From the NCBI GenBank assembly GCA_025266875.1, contig JALLLT010000001.1, positions 372,001-436,000 of the forward strand: a stretch of DNA of 64,000 bases, in the 5' to 3' direction. Below the pieces are notes generated by a model. That model had not been told where the DNA came from. It saw only the letters and a program-made list of their open reading frames with translations, and made no database searches. The position numbers and the translations under genes were made by a program. Shown here one piece after another: positions 1 to 12,851 of this stretch (position 1 is the first letter of the stretch; every line of letters starts with the position of its first letter). The stretch comes from Fennellomyces sp. T-0311 (lineage: Eukaryota; Mucoromycota; Mucoromycetes; Mucorales; Lichtheimiaceae).

Positions 1-3000
1 CCTGATCCTTGACCTTGCTATCAAAGAAATAGTGATAGAAAACTGATCGCTCCGAATCCAAGCCCTTGAGGTCAAGATCGATGTTTTTCTTGAGCATCAA
101 CTACAGTAAAACAATTCAGCATAGAAACGCAATAGGTAAATGCAATAACATACCATCAAAGGTGCACTGGATGGGAATGTCTTGCTCACATACATAAAGC
201 ATGTGCGACCTTCCCATGGCTTGTCCGTTGGGCTCACAACATTGGCATTGGCACCGCCTTCAATCAGGGTATCAAATGTAGATCCAGAAGCAATAAAAAC
301 AGGATGGATAGTGATCGTTCGTTTCTTCTTTTCCAGTTCATAAGTGGCAGTGGATGGAACGTTAGGATCAACACCACCTTCCAAAAGAGCCTAAACATCT
401 ATTAGCCAACCTTTTTCCAGCCCACCCAAGTTTGTCACGCACCTTTAAGATCTTATCCAACTTGTCCATACACGCTTGCATCACTGCATTAGGTCGGTCA
501 TGAACGCTATCCTCATCCTTGGGAACACCCGCTTCCAACAGGGTCTTGACAAGACGGACATTCTTGCTCTTGACTGCAAGTAAAAGGGCAGAGTCTTTGG
601 TAGCCGAGCTAGTTCCCTGACCAATGATTGCACCTGCAGACAACAAAGCCTATGAAACCAGTTAATCTTCGTATATATATAAAGGAACCACTCATTCCTA
701 CCTGAACACATCCAATGCTGTATGCAGAAGCAGCATACCACAATTCTGATAAGCCATCCTCGTCCAATTTGTTAATGGCGCTTCCACCAGCGGCCAGAAT
801 CTTGTTCAAAAGCGACGTCTGACCGTGCTTCGCAGCATAGTGGATAGGAGTTCGCTGATGAACATCGGTGATGAAAGGCAGTCCAAGATCTGCTAGCTTG
901 GTAATAAGATCAGGCAAATATTCATCCCAGATTTCACTATACAATCGATGAGTAACCAGATATACAACCCTCGGAATCCATGTACTTACTTGTCAAACGG
1001 CTTAAAGTTGGCCACGATATGCCACAAGTTGCGACCTTCGTTTGTAGTACCGGACAGAACATCCGCTGAGACAGAGTTGATCAGGATATCTGCAACGTGG
1101 AACTTGCCAGTTCGGAAAGCATCTTCCAAGGATTCTGCAGGAAAAAGGGTATTAAGTTATCCCATTCACTGACAAGAGAAAGATTGTCCACTTACCCAAG
1201 ACGTTCGGATGGCGATCGAGAATCAGATAAGCCATGTTCATAAAGTCCTTGGACAAACTGTAATTCAGCGTGGACATGGAATCACCTGCTGGCAATGTCA
1301 TGATACTGCTTGGAGTGGCACCTTGATTGCAAAGCATCACTGAATAATCCACATGCTTGTACTGTAAGGAAAGCTGAAGCGGCGTATTCTTGTCCAAATC
1401 TTGGGCATTGATATTGACGTTCTTGGATATAAGAATGGACGTTGAAGAGAATGCACCAACAGTAGCGGCATAGTGAAGTGGTGTTCGTCCAAAGTGGTCC
1501 ACAGGGTCAGGCTGCAATTCGCTGTAGTTTGACAAAAACTTGATAATATCGATTGGATCCATCTTGCCAGGAACCTGAGCATCCATTTCCCACTTGAATT
1601 GAGAGTACAGTTCAAGTTGGGGCATTTCGTCTTGATCAATCACAATGATATCGTCGAGCGCCGAGGACTTTGTTTCATAGACTTTTTGTTGGAAGGTGCG
1701 TACAGCGTACCCAATCCATTCGCTTGCGACTTGATCTGAATTGTTTCTTGTAAACTTTTCGATCGCGCTTGCAACCTTTTTCTCGATAGCTCGGGCATTC
1801 GACTTGTCCTTGCGGACCTTGTTGACCTTTTTGGCAATCTTGGTCATCTCACGCATATGAGGAATAATGTCCATATGAATGAACGCAAGATGGAGTGGAG
1901 TACGTCCTATAATACGGAAGCCATTCACCCACTGAAACATAAAGCTGTATGAGCCACTTACCCAAAATATCCTTGGCATTGATGTTCGCGCCAGCTTGCA
2001 ACAACAATCGTTCAATACGAAGTGAAGCATTCGTCATGCTCTTGGTTTGTTCGATCGCCAGATGAAGCGCAGTACGTTGCTTGTTATCAGTGGCATGGAC
2101 ATCCGCACCAAACTCCAACAACAGCTTGACCAGATGATACTTTGTAACAAGCACGGCATGATGAAGAGGTGACTTGCCTTGGTCGTCCTGGAAATTGACA
2201 TTGGCACCAGCGTTGAGCAACAGCTGAGCAATGCTCAAATGGGCATTTTGAATTGCTTGGGCAAGTGCAGTGACACTCTTGCTTCCCTCGATGGTCTGGT
2301 TGGGATTGGCTTGGCACGCCAAAAGTACAGTGACAGCATGATCGTTGCCAGATTTGGAAGCCAGGATGAGCGCCGTGTTGTATTCCTTATCGTGGACGTT
2401 GACATCAAATGGAGACGATGTGTAGGAGCTTGCTAGCAAGTCAAAGTAGGTTTTGGAGACGTCGAGGTTGGTGTTCTTGCAAGCAATAATTGCACAGCTT
2501 TCCATTGCTATATACAATAAAAAAGAAAGTTAGCAAAGTATACGACGGTTGCCATCTGCTACAACTTACATTTGTTCACAGCCGTATGATCGATGGGATA
2601 CTTGGTGTATTCAATGACAGTGTTGATCAATGGTGCATATTGCAAACGGATCACCTTTGCCATCACCGTATCCCACGAACCATCATACCGGCTGTTAGGG
2701 TTCGCACCGGCATTCAGCAAGTGCTTGATGACCGATACATCCACTGGCTTGCTTGGCGATGCTGGCAATGCAGCCTGAATGGCGTCAACGGCGTACATGA
2801 GAGCATTGCGTTTGGTGTTGTCAAGATTGTCGATTCCATCAAAGGAGCGTTGAATATAAGTAGCACACATATCTTCAACAATGGAAGAATCCAATGATTT
2901 GGCGGCCTTCATGAGTGCAGAGAAACCGCCCTTGTTGGCAATGCAGGGATTGGCACCAGCAGAAAGGTATTGCTTGACGGCATTCGGAAGCAGTTGCTCG

Positions 3001-6000
3001 AAATCCGGCTTGACAATATTGAACAATTTGTTGGCATGTTCGATGGTCTGAACATCGGTTTCTGGTAAATAATCTCCAACGGAAAAGGTCTTTTTGAAGT
3101 AGCCGGTCAACATGGGTGGATCGCCAGTTTGTTCTCCATCAATGATGACGCGCTGGTTGGGATCGCATCCATGGGATAGCAAAAATTGCAACAAGCTTTC
3201 ATCCTGAAGGGTAGCAGCTGTTGCACTTGATGAGTAACTTCTTGATTCAAATTTTTTTATAAACTTACCAAAATGTAATGCGCTATATCCAGTTTCAGCA
3301 GGATATTCGCTCTTGGGACGCTTTGGATTGTTGGCGTAAAAGTCCTTGGGTAGCTGGACAACTGCGTTCATATCTGGATGGAACACTTCGATTATTTTGG
3401 TAGCCATGGCAATCTAGAAATTGGAGCATTAGTTATTTCTATGGAAACATTGGGATAAAGATACATACAAAGTTTTGGAAACGGAATTCAAAGACGGCCT
3501 CATCACGTGCGGTCGACTCGTTGTCATTGCTGCCTTGAGAATAACTGCGAGAGGCCTCCTTGTAGATTTTCTTGATACGTGCCTTTTCCGCCTTGACATT
3601 TTGTCGCTGTGCCTTGCCAGCTTCTGCGATACTTGAGATAATTGCGGTATAGCCATTCTTGTTGGGCGTGTTGATCTAAACAAAAAAAGGAGAGTAAGTC
3701 AAAGAAATAAGTTGGCTTGTAAATACTTACGTTTGTGGTTTCGCCTTGAGGAACTGGATTCTTCAATACTGCCTCAAGGATGCCATTAACAGTTTCTTGG
3801 TATCGACTCTTGCGTACTCGATCCATTTCGCGACGAGTAGGCAACTGATCCAACCCTTCCGTGATAACCATCAGGTTTTGGAAGAAGGTGACTCCTTCGT
3901 CATCAACGGTATCCCAATACTTGGCACCTCGTTCGATAAATGCTGCCATAACATAATCGTTCCCTGACTTGACAGCGGCTCCCAATGGCGTTTCCTTGAG
4001 GTTGTTGACCAGATCCAAGTTGGCACCGGCATCCAGAATCATCTTGGTCAGCTGTCTTGTGAATTCGATACCATCCATATCATCGTACTCCAGCTTTTCA
4101 GCATCCTTGCGCGCATCTTCGTCGACCCATCCAGCCGGATAATGACAGTTGTAATAGTCTGACCTTGCCAAACTATGAAGCACCGTTTCACCTGCGTATA
4201 TTTCGAATTAGCCTTCGGAACGGTATTGCTGTGAAACTACGTACCTTGCACAGTTTGCAGATTGGGGTTGGCATTCTTGGATATAAGCAGACGAGCCTTT
4301 CGAAGCACCTGTTCCGCCTCAAGCTTGGTGGTGACTTTTTCCTCCACACAGTGATGCAGCAAAGTCTTTCCATCCTGATCCTTAAAGTTGACGTCAATGT
4401 TGCATTCGGTGAGCAGATACTGGACGATGGAAATATGGCCCTTGAGATTGGCCACGGAGCAAGCGGTGGTTCGCCACACGTTGGGAGCGGATGGATCGGC
4501 ACCGCCAACCTCGATCAACAAACGCAGCAAGCGCAAGTGACCAAAACCAGCAGCATAGTGGATGGGACGATTCAAGGAAGAATCTGCTGCGTCGGCATTC
4601 ACCCCCATCTCGAGCAAATACTTGGTGACCTCATACTTGCCGTTGATACTTGCCAAATGAAGCGGGGTACGGGAATACCTGTCGACAACTTCCGGATCGG
4701 CCTTGCCGTGTTCAATAAGGACTTTGACACATTCGAGATGACCGCGTTTGGCAGCAAACAAAAGCGGTGTTGCGTGAAGTGAACTCTCGATCGATTCAAC
4801 CGTGGCACCGCAATCGATCAATTCGCGACACGTTTCGGCATGACCAAAGTAAGCGGCGTAATGGAGCGGACGCCAACGTTGACGAATCAAGGTTTGGTCG
4901 GCAAACTCTGTGCATGGCACGTCTCCCTTGCTCAAGTGTTTCAACAAAGGGCGGATATTCTTGTGGCGGCCGAACCGAGCTGCTTGGATCAAAGGCGTGA
5001 TTTTGAACTTGTCGCCCAACGAGAACTGAAAGTCTTGTTCAATCAGATATTCCAAGCAGTCAGGAGTCGAGCTGGCAGCTGCAAAGTGGGCGACCGTGCG
5101 TCCGAACTCGTCGGTTTCGATCCGTTCGGCAGGTGTAAGCTGCTCGAAAAGTTCCTTGAGATACGCATTGGATGGATGGATCGCAGCGCATTCCAATGGT
5201 GTGATGTTGCCGGCATCGAACCATTTCTTCAATATTTGGTTGCGCCGATATGTTTCAAGTGGTTCGCCATGAGAAAGCTGTTCATCGGATGAGTTTTGTG
5301 TGACACTGTTGGCTTGTCAAACTTACAGTAAGTACGTTGGTGTGCAAATGATTCAATCCTGCACGATACTGGATTTGCTTGATAATGGCACCTGCTGCGT
5401 CCCAGTTGCCCGATGACACCGTGTAGTAGAAGCCTTTTTGTTCCATGAACATGCTGAGGGTGCGACCATTGGTCTTGACGAAATCCACCATATCCGGATC
5501 CAAGCCCGCAGTTTGCAATGCAGCGAGCACGTTGATCGAGGTGAGCATTTCGCTGAGACGAGAGATATCGACTTCCAAGATGTTCTTGCAGCTGGTACGG
5601 TAAAACGCCGAATTGCCCTGACGGTTACCACGCGACTCGTTCACTTTGCTATTGACACTAAAGTCAGCTCTATCCCACGCATAATCCTTTGTTTCTGTTA
5701 CCTAACAGCATGACCGAAAGTATACCGGCTCACGTATCCGGTGTTGCTTCCATAATTGAGATATTTGTCGGGCACAGCGACACGCATTTTCTCGGGAGCC
5801 TTGAGCAAAAGACCGACCAATTCCTTATCTCCCTTGAGCATAGCCGTCGCAACCACCATATCACTCCAGTGCTCGCAATCTTCGTTATCCCAAGTTGCCA
5901 CATTATCGTAATCCTCCACCGCTCTCTTGAGTTTCTCGACATTTCCTTCCTCCACAGCTTGTCGATAGATTCCGATACCACAACGTAAGCAGCAATCCGT

Positions 6001-6770
6001 CTCGTCAATTCCAACAATCGCTGCATCACTTTTTCCTTGACGTTCCACTTGACGACGTTGACGCTCTTCCACCTCGGCTGCCTTGCGTGCTGCATGTCCG
6101 CGAAGCTTCTTGACTCCTACTGGCTTTGCTGAAGAGCCGCTACGCTTCTTGCGCTTCGAGGTTGTTATCTGTTCCTCCGCATCACTATCGTCATCGCTAC
6201 TGATGCTAACGGGATCGTCCGTCATACGCAACATGGCGCGTGTCTTGGAGGCACGCGGGCGACGTGTATTCTCGACTTCACTGTCGATGGCATATCCCGA
6301 AGTCGTTTGCACTCGGTCACGGAAGGCATTCAAAACCTCCAACGCATCGATAGTTTGCTCGGCCTCCCATGTATCTTGAGTTGCCTGATTACCCGTACGA
6401 TGAACAAGATAGTGCGTTTTACCCTAAACCATAGTATTTCGTTAAGTCATCTCTTGATGTATTTGTGTATCACTTACATCGATCTTTTTAAAGTCAAGAA
6501 TCGATTCGATCGGTTTGACCGCCGCTTTGGTGTTCTTAACCGTTCTGCGCGTAACAACGATCTTCTTGACGCCATCCTTGCTTGTCGCCGCCTTCTTCAT
6601 TTTGTCCGTAATACGAACTCGAGTCCCATCGCGAACCTGCCGCTTTAATTTTTATTAAGTTTCTATGAAGTAATCCTGTCATTCACCAATGTACTTACAG
6701 TAGTAGGCTTCGTGGCGGGTCTCTTGCGAGTATTCTCGGTAGTTTTGCGTTTTCTGAGAGCAATGGTCAT
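1..6770 (-). CDS. Giant chromodomain plus ankyrin-repeat protein (C-terminus beyond window)
   Basis: Sixteen exons (minus strand): 6770-6699, 6636-6478, 6423-5702, 5657-5327, 5277-4245, 4191-3731, 3675-3469, 3413-3269, 3217-2570, 2507-1962, 1906-1196, 1134-990, 936-702, 649-443, 390-154, 100-<1. They give at least 1,986 residues with an open frame. Residues about 62-115 read as a chromodomain (IESILDF, then HYLVHRTG, then DTWEAEQTI). Next come acidic and basic tracts (DDDSDAEE, KRKKRSG) that suggest nuclear location. From about residue 290 onward there are many ankyrin repeats (TPLHYAA, RPLHYAAYFGHAETC, TPLHLASINGKYEV, TALHLAIE). The intron at 3268-3218 is in frame if retained; removing it restores the ankyrin motif ALHFAA. 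The part off the window is unknown. Some ankyrin proteins of this layout end in a WGR/PARP catalytic region, but nothing visible proves that here. Likely a chromatin adaptor; function inferred. Confidence 0.85.
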
Positions 6771-6857
6771 TGTTTATACAAATAAAAATGAGTATATGGA
6801 AACTGAAGATCAAAGAGAGTGGGAAAGCAAAGTGTTGCTGACGGATTTTGGCTTCCC

Positions 6858-6864
6858 TTTTATA
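6858..6864 (-). promoter_or_regulatory. TATA box of the chromodomain-ankyrin gene
   Basis: TATAAAA on the minus strand, about 90 bp upstream of the start codon at 6770. Position and sequence fit a core promoter; not tested. Confidence 0.5.
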
Positions 6865-7380
6865 TTAGGTGCATCGCCACACCTATTTAGATATAGGGTT
6901 ACACTGAAATGTGGCAGAGCTCCGTTGCCATGGCAACGGGGGACGTCCGTGCTCCTGATTGGCTCATTTCTGTACATGTTATATATATTACCCCTCCGTT
7001 TGCTGACAAGGCCGCGCAGAACTATGCTGTTTTTTCATGACACACCTTCCAAATTCGTGCCGTTGCCATGACAACGCTATTCTCAAGTCATTGCTCCATC
7101 ATCTAAATGCGTACTATACCGCTTGGGCTTGGATTGGAACCGCATTCGCTGTTCCCTGGCTCTTCGGCAGTCTATACAATTGGTAATCGGCAGTTTATAA
7201 ACTAATTGTTCCTACATAGTGCAAGCAAGAACTCAATTTTTTCAACTCAATGTTGGCTAGCAGTGATAACTAATTCCAACTATGCTCATATCGGAGATAC
7301 GCTTCTTCCATTGTCACCAGGAAAACCGCCCATCCATGTGACTTGTCCTATAAATCTCTGTAGGATCGCCATTGGCCACA

Positions 7381-7460
7381 AACACTTTTCCTTCAACTTG
7401 AACACTTTTCCTTCAACTCAAACACTTTTCCTTCGACTCAAACACTTTTCCTTCGACCTG
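7381..7460. repeat. Four-copy 20-bp tandem repeat
   Basis: Four head-to-tail copies of AACACTTTTCCTTCRACTCA at 7381, 7401, 7421 and 7441, differing at only a few positions. A decayed relative follows around 7490-7510. The array lies in the spacer between the chromodomain-ankyrin gene and the next candidate gene. Confidence 0.9.
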
Positions 7461-7728
7461 TCTTTCGACGACAGAAACTTTCTTTAACCTTAAACATTTT
7501 TCTTTCGATTAGAACGGTTTGTGTTAAGTGAGATCACTTCACTTTACCTCACTTAATTATAGAAATTAGTATAATTAACCCCACTCATAGTTAGCCAAAA
7601 GGTCGGAGAATAAGATCAGGCCTATCCGTCTTAACATCTTGTCAATTAGCCCAATAAAGAGCTTTTCAAGCCTGACCACCATTTTTTTACTCGAGCCAGG
7701 TGCTAATTAATCACAAACGACCAAGCCA

Positions 7729-7993
7729 ATGGATCAATCGCCAGAAATCTCAAGCAGGTGTAAGTCATTTGTTAATACTTTACCTTTTTTTCTTTTAGAT
7801 TTTTATAAGGCGAACCCTCGTGACTTCACTGCGATAACAACATTGCGGATTTAGGTTTGACATTGTGGTACAACTGCGAGTAAATTCTCGAACAGAACAA
7901 CGTCCACCAGCTCAAATCAAGATTACGCAAATGGTAAAAGAGTCCTCTTTTTTTCTTGAAGAACATTATAATCAGGGTGTACACTTAGTTTAA
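7729..7993 (+). CDS. Candidate 55-residue two-exon ORF, unrecognised
   Basis: Exons 7729-7757 and 7855-7993 join in frame over an intron with donor GTGTAAG and acceptor TTTAG. The predicted protein has 55 residues, has no domain I recognise and ends just before AATAAAG. Donor sequence is weak and length is short, so this may be chance. Confidence 0.2.
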
Positions 7994-8465
7994 TAAAGTA
8001 CTACATATGATTACATTTTGCATTAACTCTTAATTTCACCCGAACCATTTCTTTATAAAACTGAAAGTGCAGCAAAATTGAGCTTAGTTGATTAAAAAAA
8101 AGTTCAAGGAGGGAATGAGTCGATAAGCATACATACACAATCTCATTAATTTCGTCTTGCTTAGAGTACTAGCTCGATATTAGTAAACTGCACCTCTATA
8201 TGATATTGAGAACCGCCCTTATAGCAAGTTGCTGATGAGCGATGGCAGCTTTGACTTTTGTAGCACCATGCCAAATGTTATTCTGCTGTTGGAAAAGTAA
8301 TTGCGTTTCTTGCAATAGTGAGCTTGATATCGATTCACCTTAAAATTCAATAGTATAGACTGGTGTTATTATTCATGTAGGTCGAAGTTTTAACTTTATA
8401 GCAAACAACCATATAGCTATATATCAGGAGATAATCTTATTTACAAGCGCTATAGTGCTACTTTT
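7994..8465. other. Spacer without a supported gene
   Basis: AT-rich stretch between the small candidate ORF and the 3' end of the first F-box gene. I see nothing beyond short stop-interrupted frames. Confidence 0.5.
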
Positions 8466-10305
8466 TTAACGTCTTATAAACGATGCTTGCATCATCTCTG
8501 GTTGCCCATATACCGACCAGATACTTATATTGTAACCTTGCAACTTTTTCTGGAAGAAAGTATATGGGAACTCATTGTCGGATCCAATGATATTTACCGT
8601 TTTGAGAGAAACATGCTTTAAACAACGGGTTTCGAGCAAATTGAGTAAGGCTGATGCGTCAACCTCTGGTACGGGTAAGTCTCTGATGTTGAAACTCGCC
8701 GTTTCGACATCAAGCGTGTGTAGAGCGGATAAATCACCAACCGCTGAAATAAAACCCCCAGGCAGATACGCAGTTTTACACAGATGGAGAGATCGAATGG
8801 ATGTTTTGCTGAGCTGCGTAATAAATTGCAGTAGACCGTTGTCTGTGTAGTCGCGATCTTCGAATGGAAATGTAATTGCCAGCTGCTCGAGTGTCGACAG
8901 GTGCGTAATCGCTTCCAAAAGTATGTCATCAATTGGGCCAACACAGTAAAGGTTGATGTCGCTGATTTTGGACCAGTGCGTCATCAGGTTTTTTAACGAC
9001 GATCGATTGTAGGACAACGTAAGTCCTGAGAGGTGAAGTTGCTTCAGCTGCTTCAATTTCTTCAGGACTGACAAGTCGAGTCGACCTTCTCGTTTACCGT
9101 CCAATTCAAGGTGCTCCAAGATAGGACATTCGGGAACCACAACATCCCATGGTACAGATGATTTCTCAAATGAATAGAGAAGTAGCATGCGGAGCAGAGG
9201 AAAGTGGAGCTGGCCGATAAACGAAGACCATCCGGCCGTGTATCCGTTTGCAAGGAATTCTAGCGTGGCAGCGTTGTGAAAAAGGTGTGGCTCCACTTGT
9301 TTTTGTGTATACCCGTTGTTTTCAGATGTAGTAAAGCTACGCAACCCTGAGAAATCACCTTCGCTTCGCCGGATCAAATCCTGTGACACGGTTCGATGAT
9401 ATAGAGGCAATGAGCCGCCATTTGCTTCTAGCCAGATCAGCTTTGGACACCATAAAAAAACATCGTCAAGACTGTTTGCAGGAAAGACATTCTGGTTGAT
9501 AGTAATAATTGCCCCGAAACAGCGCTTTCCATAGGCAAGATACTGCAGGTTAGGGCTGCTTTTGAGAATTGGTTCAAGCTGCAGCTTCATGTTGATAGGG
9601 CGATCCAAGTATAAGTGCGTCAAATGGATGAACTGCGGTAGAATTGCCTGATGTTTTGTTTCAAGTTTTTCAGGTATGGTATCTCCATGCGAAACAAACT
9701 TGACAAGGTTTGGGTATGTGCAAAGGGTATCGTAAAGACCCATATCGTCGTATAGGTCATTGAAAGTAAGGCGAGTTAGATTGCCGCCTCCAAGTTGTTT
9801 TATCGATGACAGAAACGTCTTTCTTCGTGCCACAGATATTCCAGTTGGAACTAATACCTCTATTCATCTTGTTACTAATCATTTCCAGTTAGGTAAAGAG
9901 TAAAGACATACCTAACGAATTGATCTCTCTAAGCTGACAATCAATAAGCTTCTGCATGATAAAGTATTGTTTGTTGTATTCATAATCATCAACTACGATA
10001 CTCTTGGTATAGTGTTGAACACAGCGCACCCATTGTGGATCGCATATAGGAAAGGTATTGTAAGTAATCCGCACCTCCTTCCATACGCTTTGCAGATACT
10101 GTGGAGCTGTCAGGTACCAGGAACGACACACAGCCATGCAGGCCAAACAATCTCGTTGATCCAGGTGCGATGCGATCACGACAATGATCTCAACAGGCAG
10201 TGGATCGAGGAATCGCGTTGTTTCTAACCCATTCAAATCATTAATGACATTTTGAACGAGCAAATCGTCTGCGTCTTCAGCTTGGCGTTGGCGACGAGTC
10301 TTCAT
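8466..10305 (-). CDS. F-box/leucine-rich-repeat protein, copy 1
   Basis: Two exons, 10305-9912 and 9859-8466 (394 and 1,394 nt), give 595 residues. Exon 1 carries an F-box at about residues 36-80 (LDPLPVEIIVVIASHL, then CLACMAVCRSWY). Exon 2 holds irregular leucine-rich repeats of the kind that bind substrates (LKQLKQLHLSGLTLS, ECPILEHLELDG, LEQLAITFP). F-box/LRR proteins normally dock to Skp1 and select substrates for SCF ubiquitin ligases; that role here is inferred. An alternative acceptor 9 nt further in would also keep the frame; the acceptor chosen is the one conserved in the neighbouring paralogue. The gene lies in tandem with that paralogue. Confidence 0.85.
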
Positions 10306-11008
10306 GGAGATTCAGCTACGGACAAAGCCTTCCCACCTGTTTGGGTGCCCCAGCCCCAAACCTTTTTTTTTTACTCGTACTACCACAAGGCAACATCAGT
10401 ATGTTTAATACGTACGCCGTGCCCTTTTCAGTTTCTTTTTATTAGCCGTACCTTCAAAAGGCTGACAACAAAAACGGTTCAACATGGTTCTCTCGTGAAA
10501 CACCTAGCGCGCCAAAATTACACCTAGGGACAATGATAGAAGTGGACCGAAACTCGGGGGTAAAGAAGCACAGTTGCATGAGAAAGACAAAATTCATGAA
10601 GCTGGACGATTTAAACAGAAGATTCAAGCTTTGACCGGCAGGTTTCCCGGAACAACAAAACTCTATTTCATTTTGGACGATATTTTCAAACTGCAGGATG
10701 ATTTTGGAGAGAGTATTTGAAAGTTTACAGACAAGAACTCGCTTCTGTACCTTCAAGTGATGCTAAGCACGCCCGATTATATCAGGAAATCAGGGAAGAT
10801 TCGGCCACAATCTCACAGATGAACCTTATTCCGTTGGTCCAAAATACGTATAATAACTGATATTTCGTTCCTTTATTTCCAACAATCTTCAGCAGTTCGG
10901 TATCCTACGTAGGGCGTTCCGGGTTACAACATACCAATCAGATACGCAGATATATCTGATGATGAACTTTATTTGGAAGAGTTAGAGCAGTTATAATCAT
11001 GTTCTCTT
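10306..11008. other. Spacer between the two F-box genes
   Basis: No supported gene. On the plus strand around 10560-10780 a protein-like stretch (EKDKIHEAGRFKQKIQ) continues only with frame changes and stops, so it may be a decayed fragment. Confidence 0.4.
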
Positions 11009-12851
11009 TCAACATCTTTTAAATGATGCCCACGTTATGTCTCCCGGCAAGCTAACCTCACCGACATTTACTTTGTAGCCTTGCACCTTTTTCTTTAAAG
11101 AAGTATGCGGCTGTTCTCCAGCCGTGCCAGTGATAACGACTCCCAGAATATCAATATTCTTTAAACTGCCAGAGATTTCGAGCAATTTGAGTATATCCGA
11201 CGTATCAACTTCTGGTGTACGTGTACTTCTGAACCGTATTGTGTGAAAATAAAAAGAGTACAGGGTAGACAATCCACCGACCGCTTGGAGAAAAGATCCA
11301 GGCAGATATCTAGAGCCATGTAAACTGAGAGTTCGGATGGATGTATTGCCAAGCTGAGTAGCGAATCGAATTAGACCATCGCTTGTACAACCATCGTCAT
11401 CGTTTCGAGGAAATGTAATGGACAGATGTTCAAGCGTTGGCAGTTGAGTGATCGATTCTAGAAATATGTCGCTCACAGAGTATACTTGTCCAAGAGTTAT
11501 GTGATTGATTGCGCATCCGTGCATCACCAAATGTTTGAACGAGTATTGATGGTAAGACAACGTAAAATTCGAGAGACTGAGTCGTTTCAATTGCTTCATT
11601 CCCTGCAAGGCCGACAAACCAAATTGACCATCTTTGACACCTTTTAATTCAAGATGCTCCAGGATAGGGCATTCGGGAACCACAGCTTTCCAAGGCGCGG
11701 ATAAACTTGTAGACACATGAAGAACTAGCATACGGAGTCGAGGAAATTGGAGCCGGCTCATTAATGAAGACCATCCTTTGATATACTCGATCGCAATGAA
11801 TTCCAGCGTGGCAGCGTTACGCAAGAGATACGGCTCAACCTGATCTGTTACATGCTCGTCTTGTTCACATAGAATTAGGCTTTGCAAACCTGGGCCATTG
11901 GTTTGATTCTGCTGGATCAAGTTCCATGACATCGATCGATAGCCCGAAGTCAATGGACTAACGTTTACTTCCAGCCGGGTCAGCTTCGGACAAGACGAAA
12001 AGACATCGTCGAAATCGTTTGCAGAGAGCGGGTCCTGATTCATGGTAGTAAGCGGAGATATATTGTGCTGTCCGTAGGCGAGATATTGTAGATTGGGGCT
12101 GTTTTTCAGAATCGGCTTAAGTTGCAGCTTTATGCTGACTTGGCACTCCAATTTAAGGTGCGTCAGACGGATGAATTGCGGTAAAATCGGTTGACGTTGC
12201 ACTTCAAATCGTCGACTGATGGGCGAAGCTTGCAAAGAAAACTTGACCAGGTTTGGGTAGGTGCAAAGGGCATCGAAGATATTCATTTTGTTGAATAGGT
12301 CATTGAAAATGAGTTGGGTTAAGCTGTCACCGGCAAGCTGTTTTATCAATGACTGAAGCACCTTCCTTCGTTCTGCTGATACATTATTTGGGACACTCAA
12401 CTCTATTCATCTTATTACCAATCATTCTCCGTCGTCGTGTAGGATCTGAAGACATACCCAGCGAACTGATTTGGCTACACTGACAGTCGACAAGCTTCTG
12501 CATGATAGCGTATTGCTTGCTATAAGCATAATCGGGAAGTACGATGCTCTTGGAGTAGTCTCGAACACAACGCTCCCATCGTGCATTGTTTTTAGGCAGC
12601 CTTTTAAACAAAATCCGCACCTCCTTCCATACGTTTTGCATATACTGCGGAGCTGTCAGGTACCAGGAACGACACACAGCCATGCAGGCCAGACAATCTC
12701 GTTGATCCAGGTGCGAGGCAACCTTGATCGCAATCTCAGTAGGCAGTGGATCGAGAAATCGCGTTGTTTTTGGTCCATTCAAATCGTGAGTGGCATTTTG
12801 AACGAACGAATCGGATGCGGCTTCAGCTTGGCGTTGGTGATGAGTCTTCAT
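11009..12851 (-). CDS. F-box/leucine-rich-repeat protein, copy 2
   Basis: Exons 12851-12458 and 12402-11009 have exactly the same coding lengths (394 and 1,394 nt) and the same intron phase as copy 1, giving 595 residues. The F-box is at about residues 36-80 (LDPLPTEIAIKVASHL, CLACMAVCRSWY), followed by leucine-rich repeats (MKQLKRLSLSNFTLSYH, LEHLSITFP). I start at the MKTHHQRQ methionine because it aligns with MKTRRQRQ of copy 1, although the frame is open 39 codons further upstream. The F-box core is nearly identical between copies while the LRR exon has diverged widely, as expected if the repeats face changing substrates. Likely an SCF receptor; substrate unknown. Confidence 0.85.

Noticed and set aside
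1..100. A PARP or WGR domain at the end of the ankyrin protein
   Set aside because: Only ankyrin-type sequence is visible before the window edge; the domain would lie outside.
10454..10756. Minus-strand 100-codon frame between the F-box genes
   Set aside because: No start context, composition or homology typical of coding sequence.
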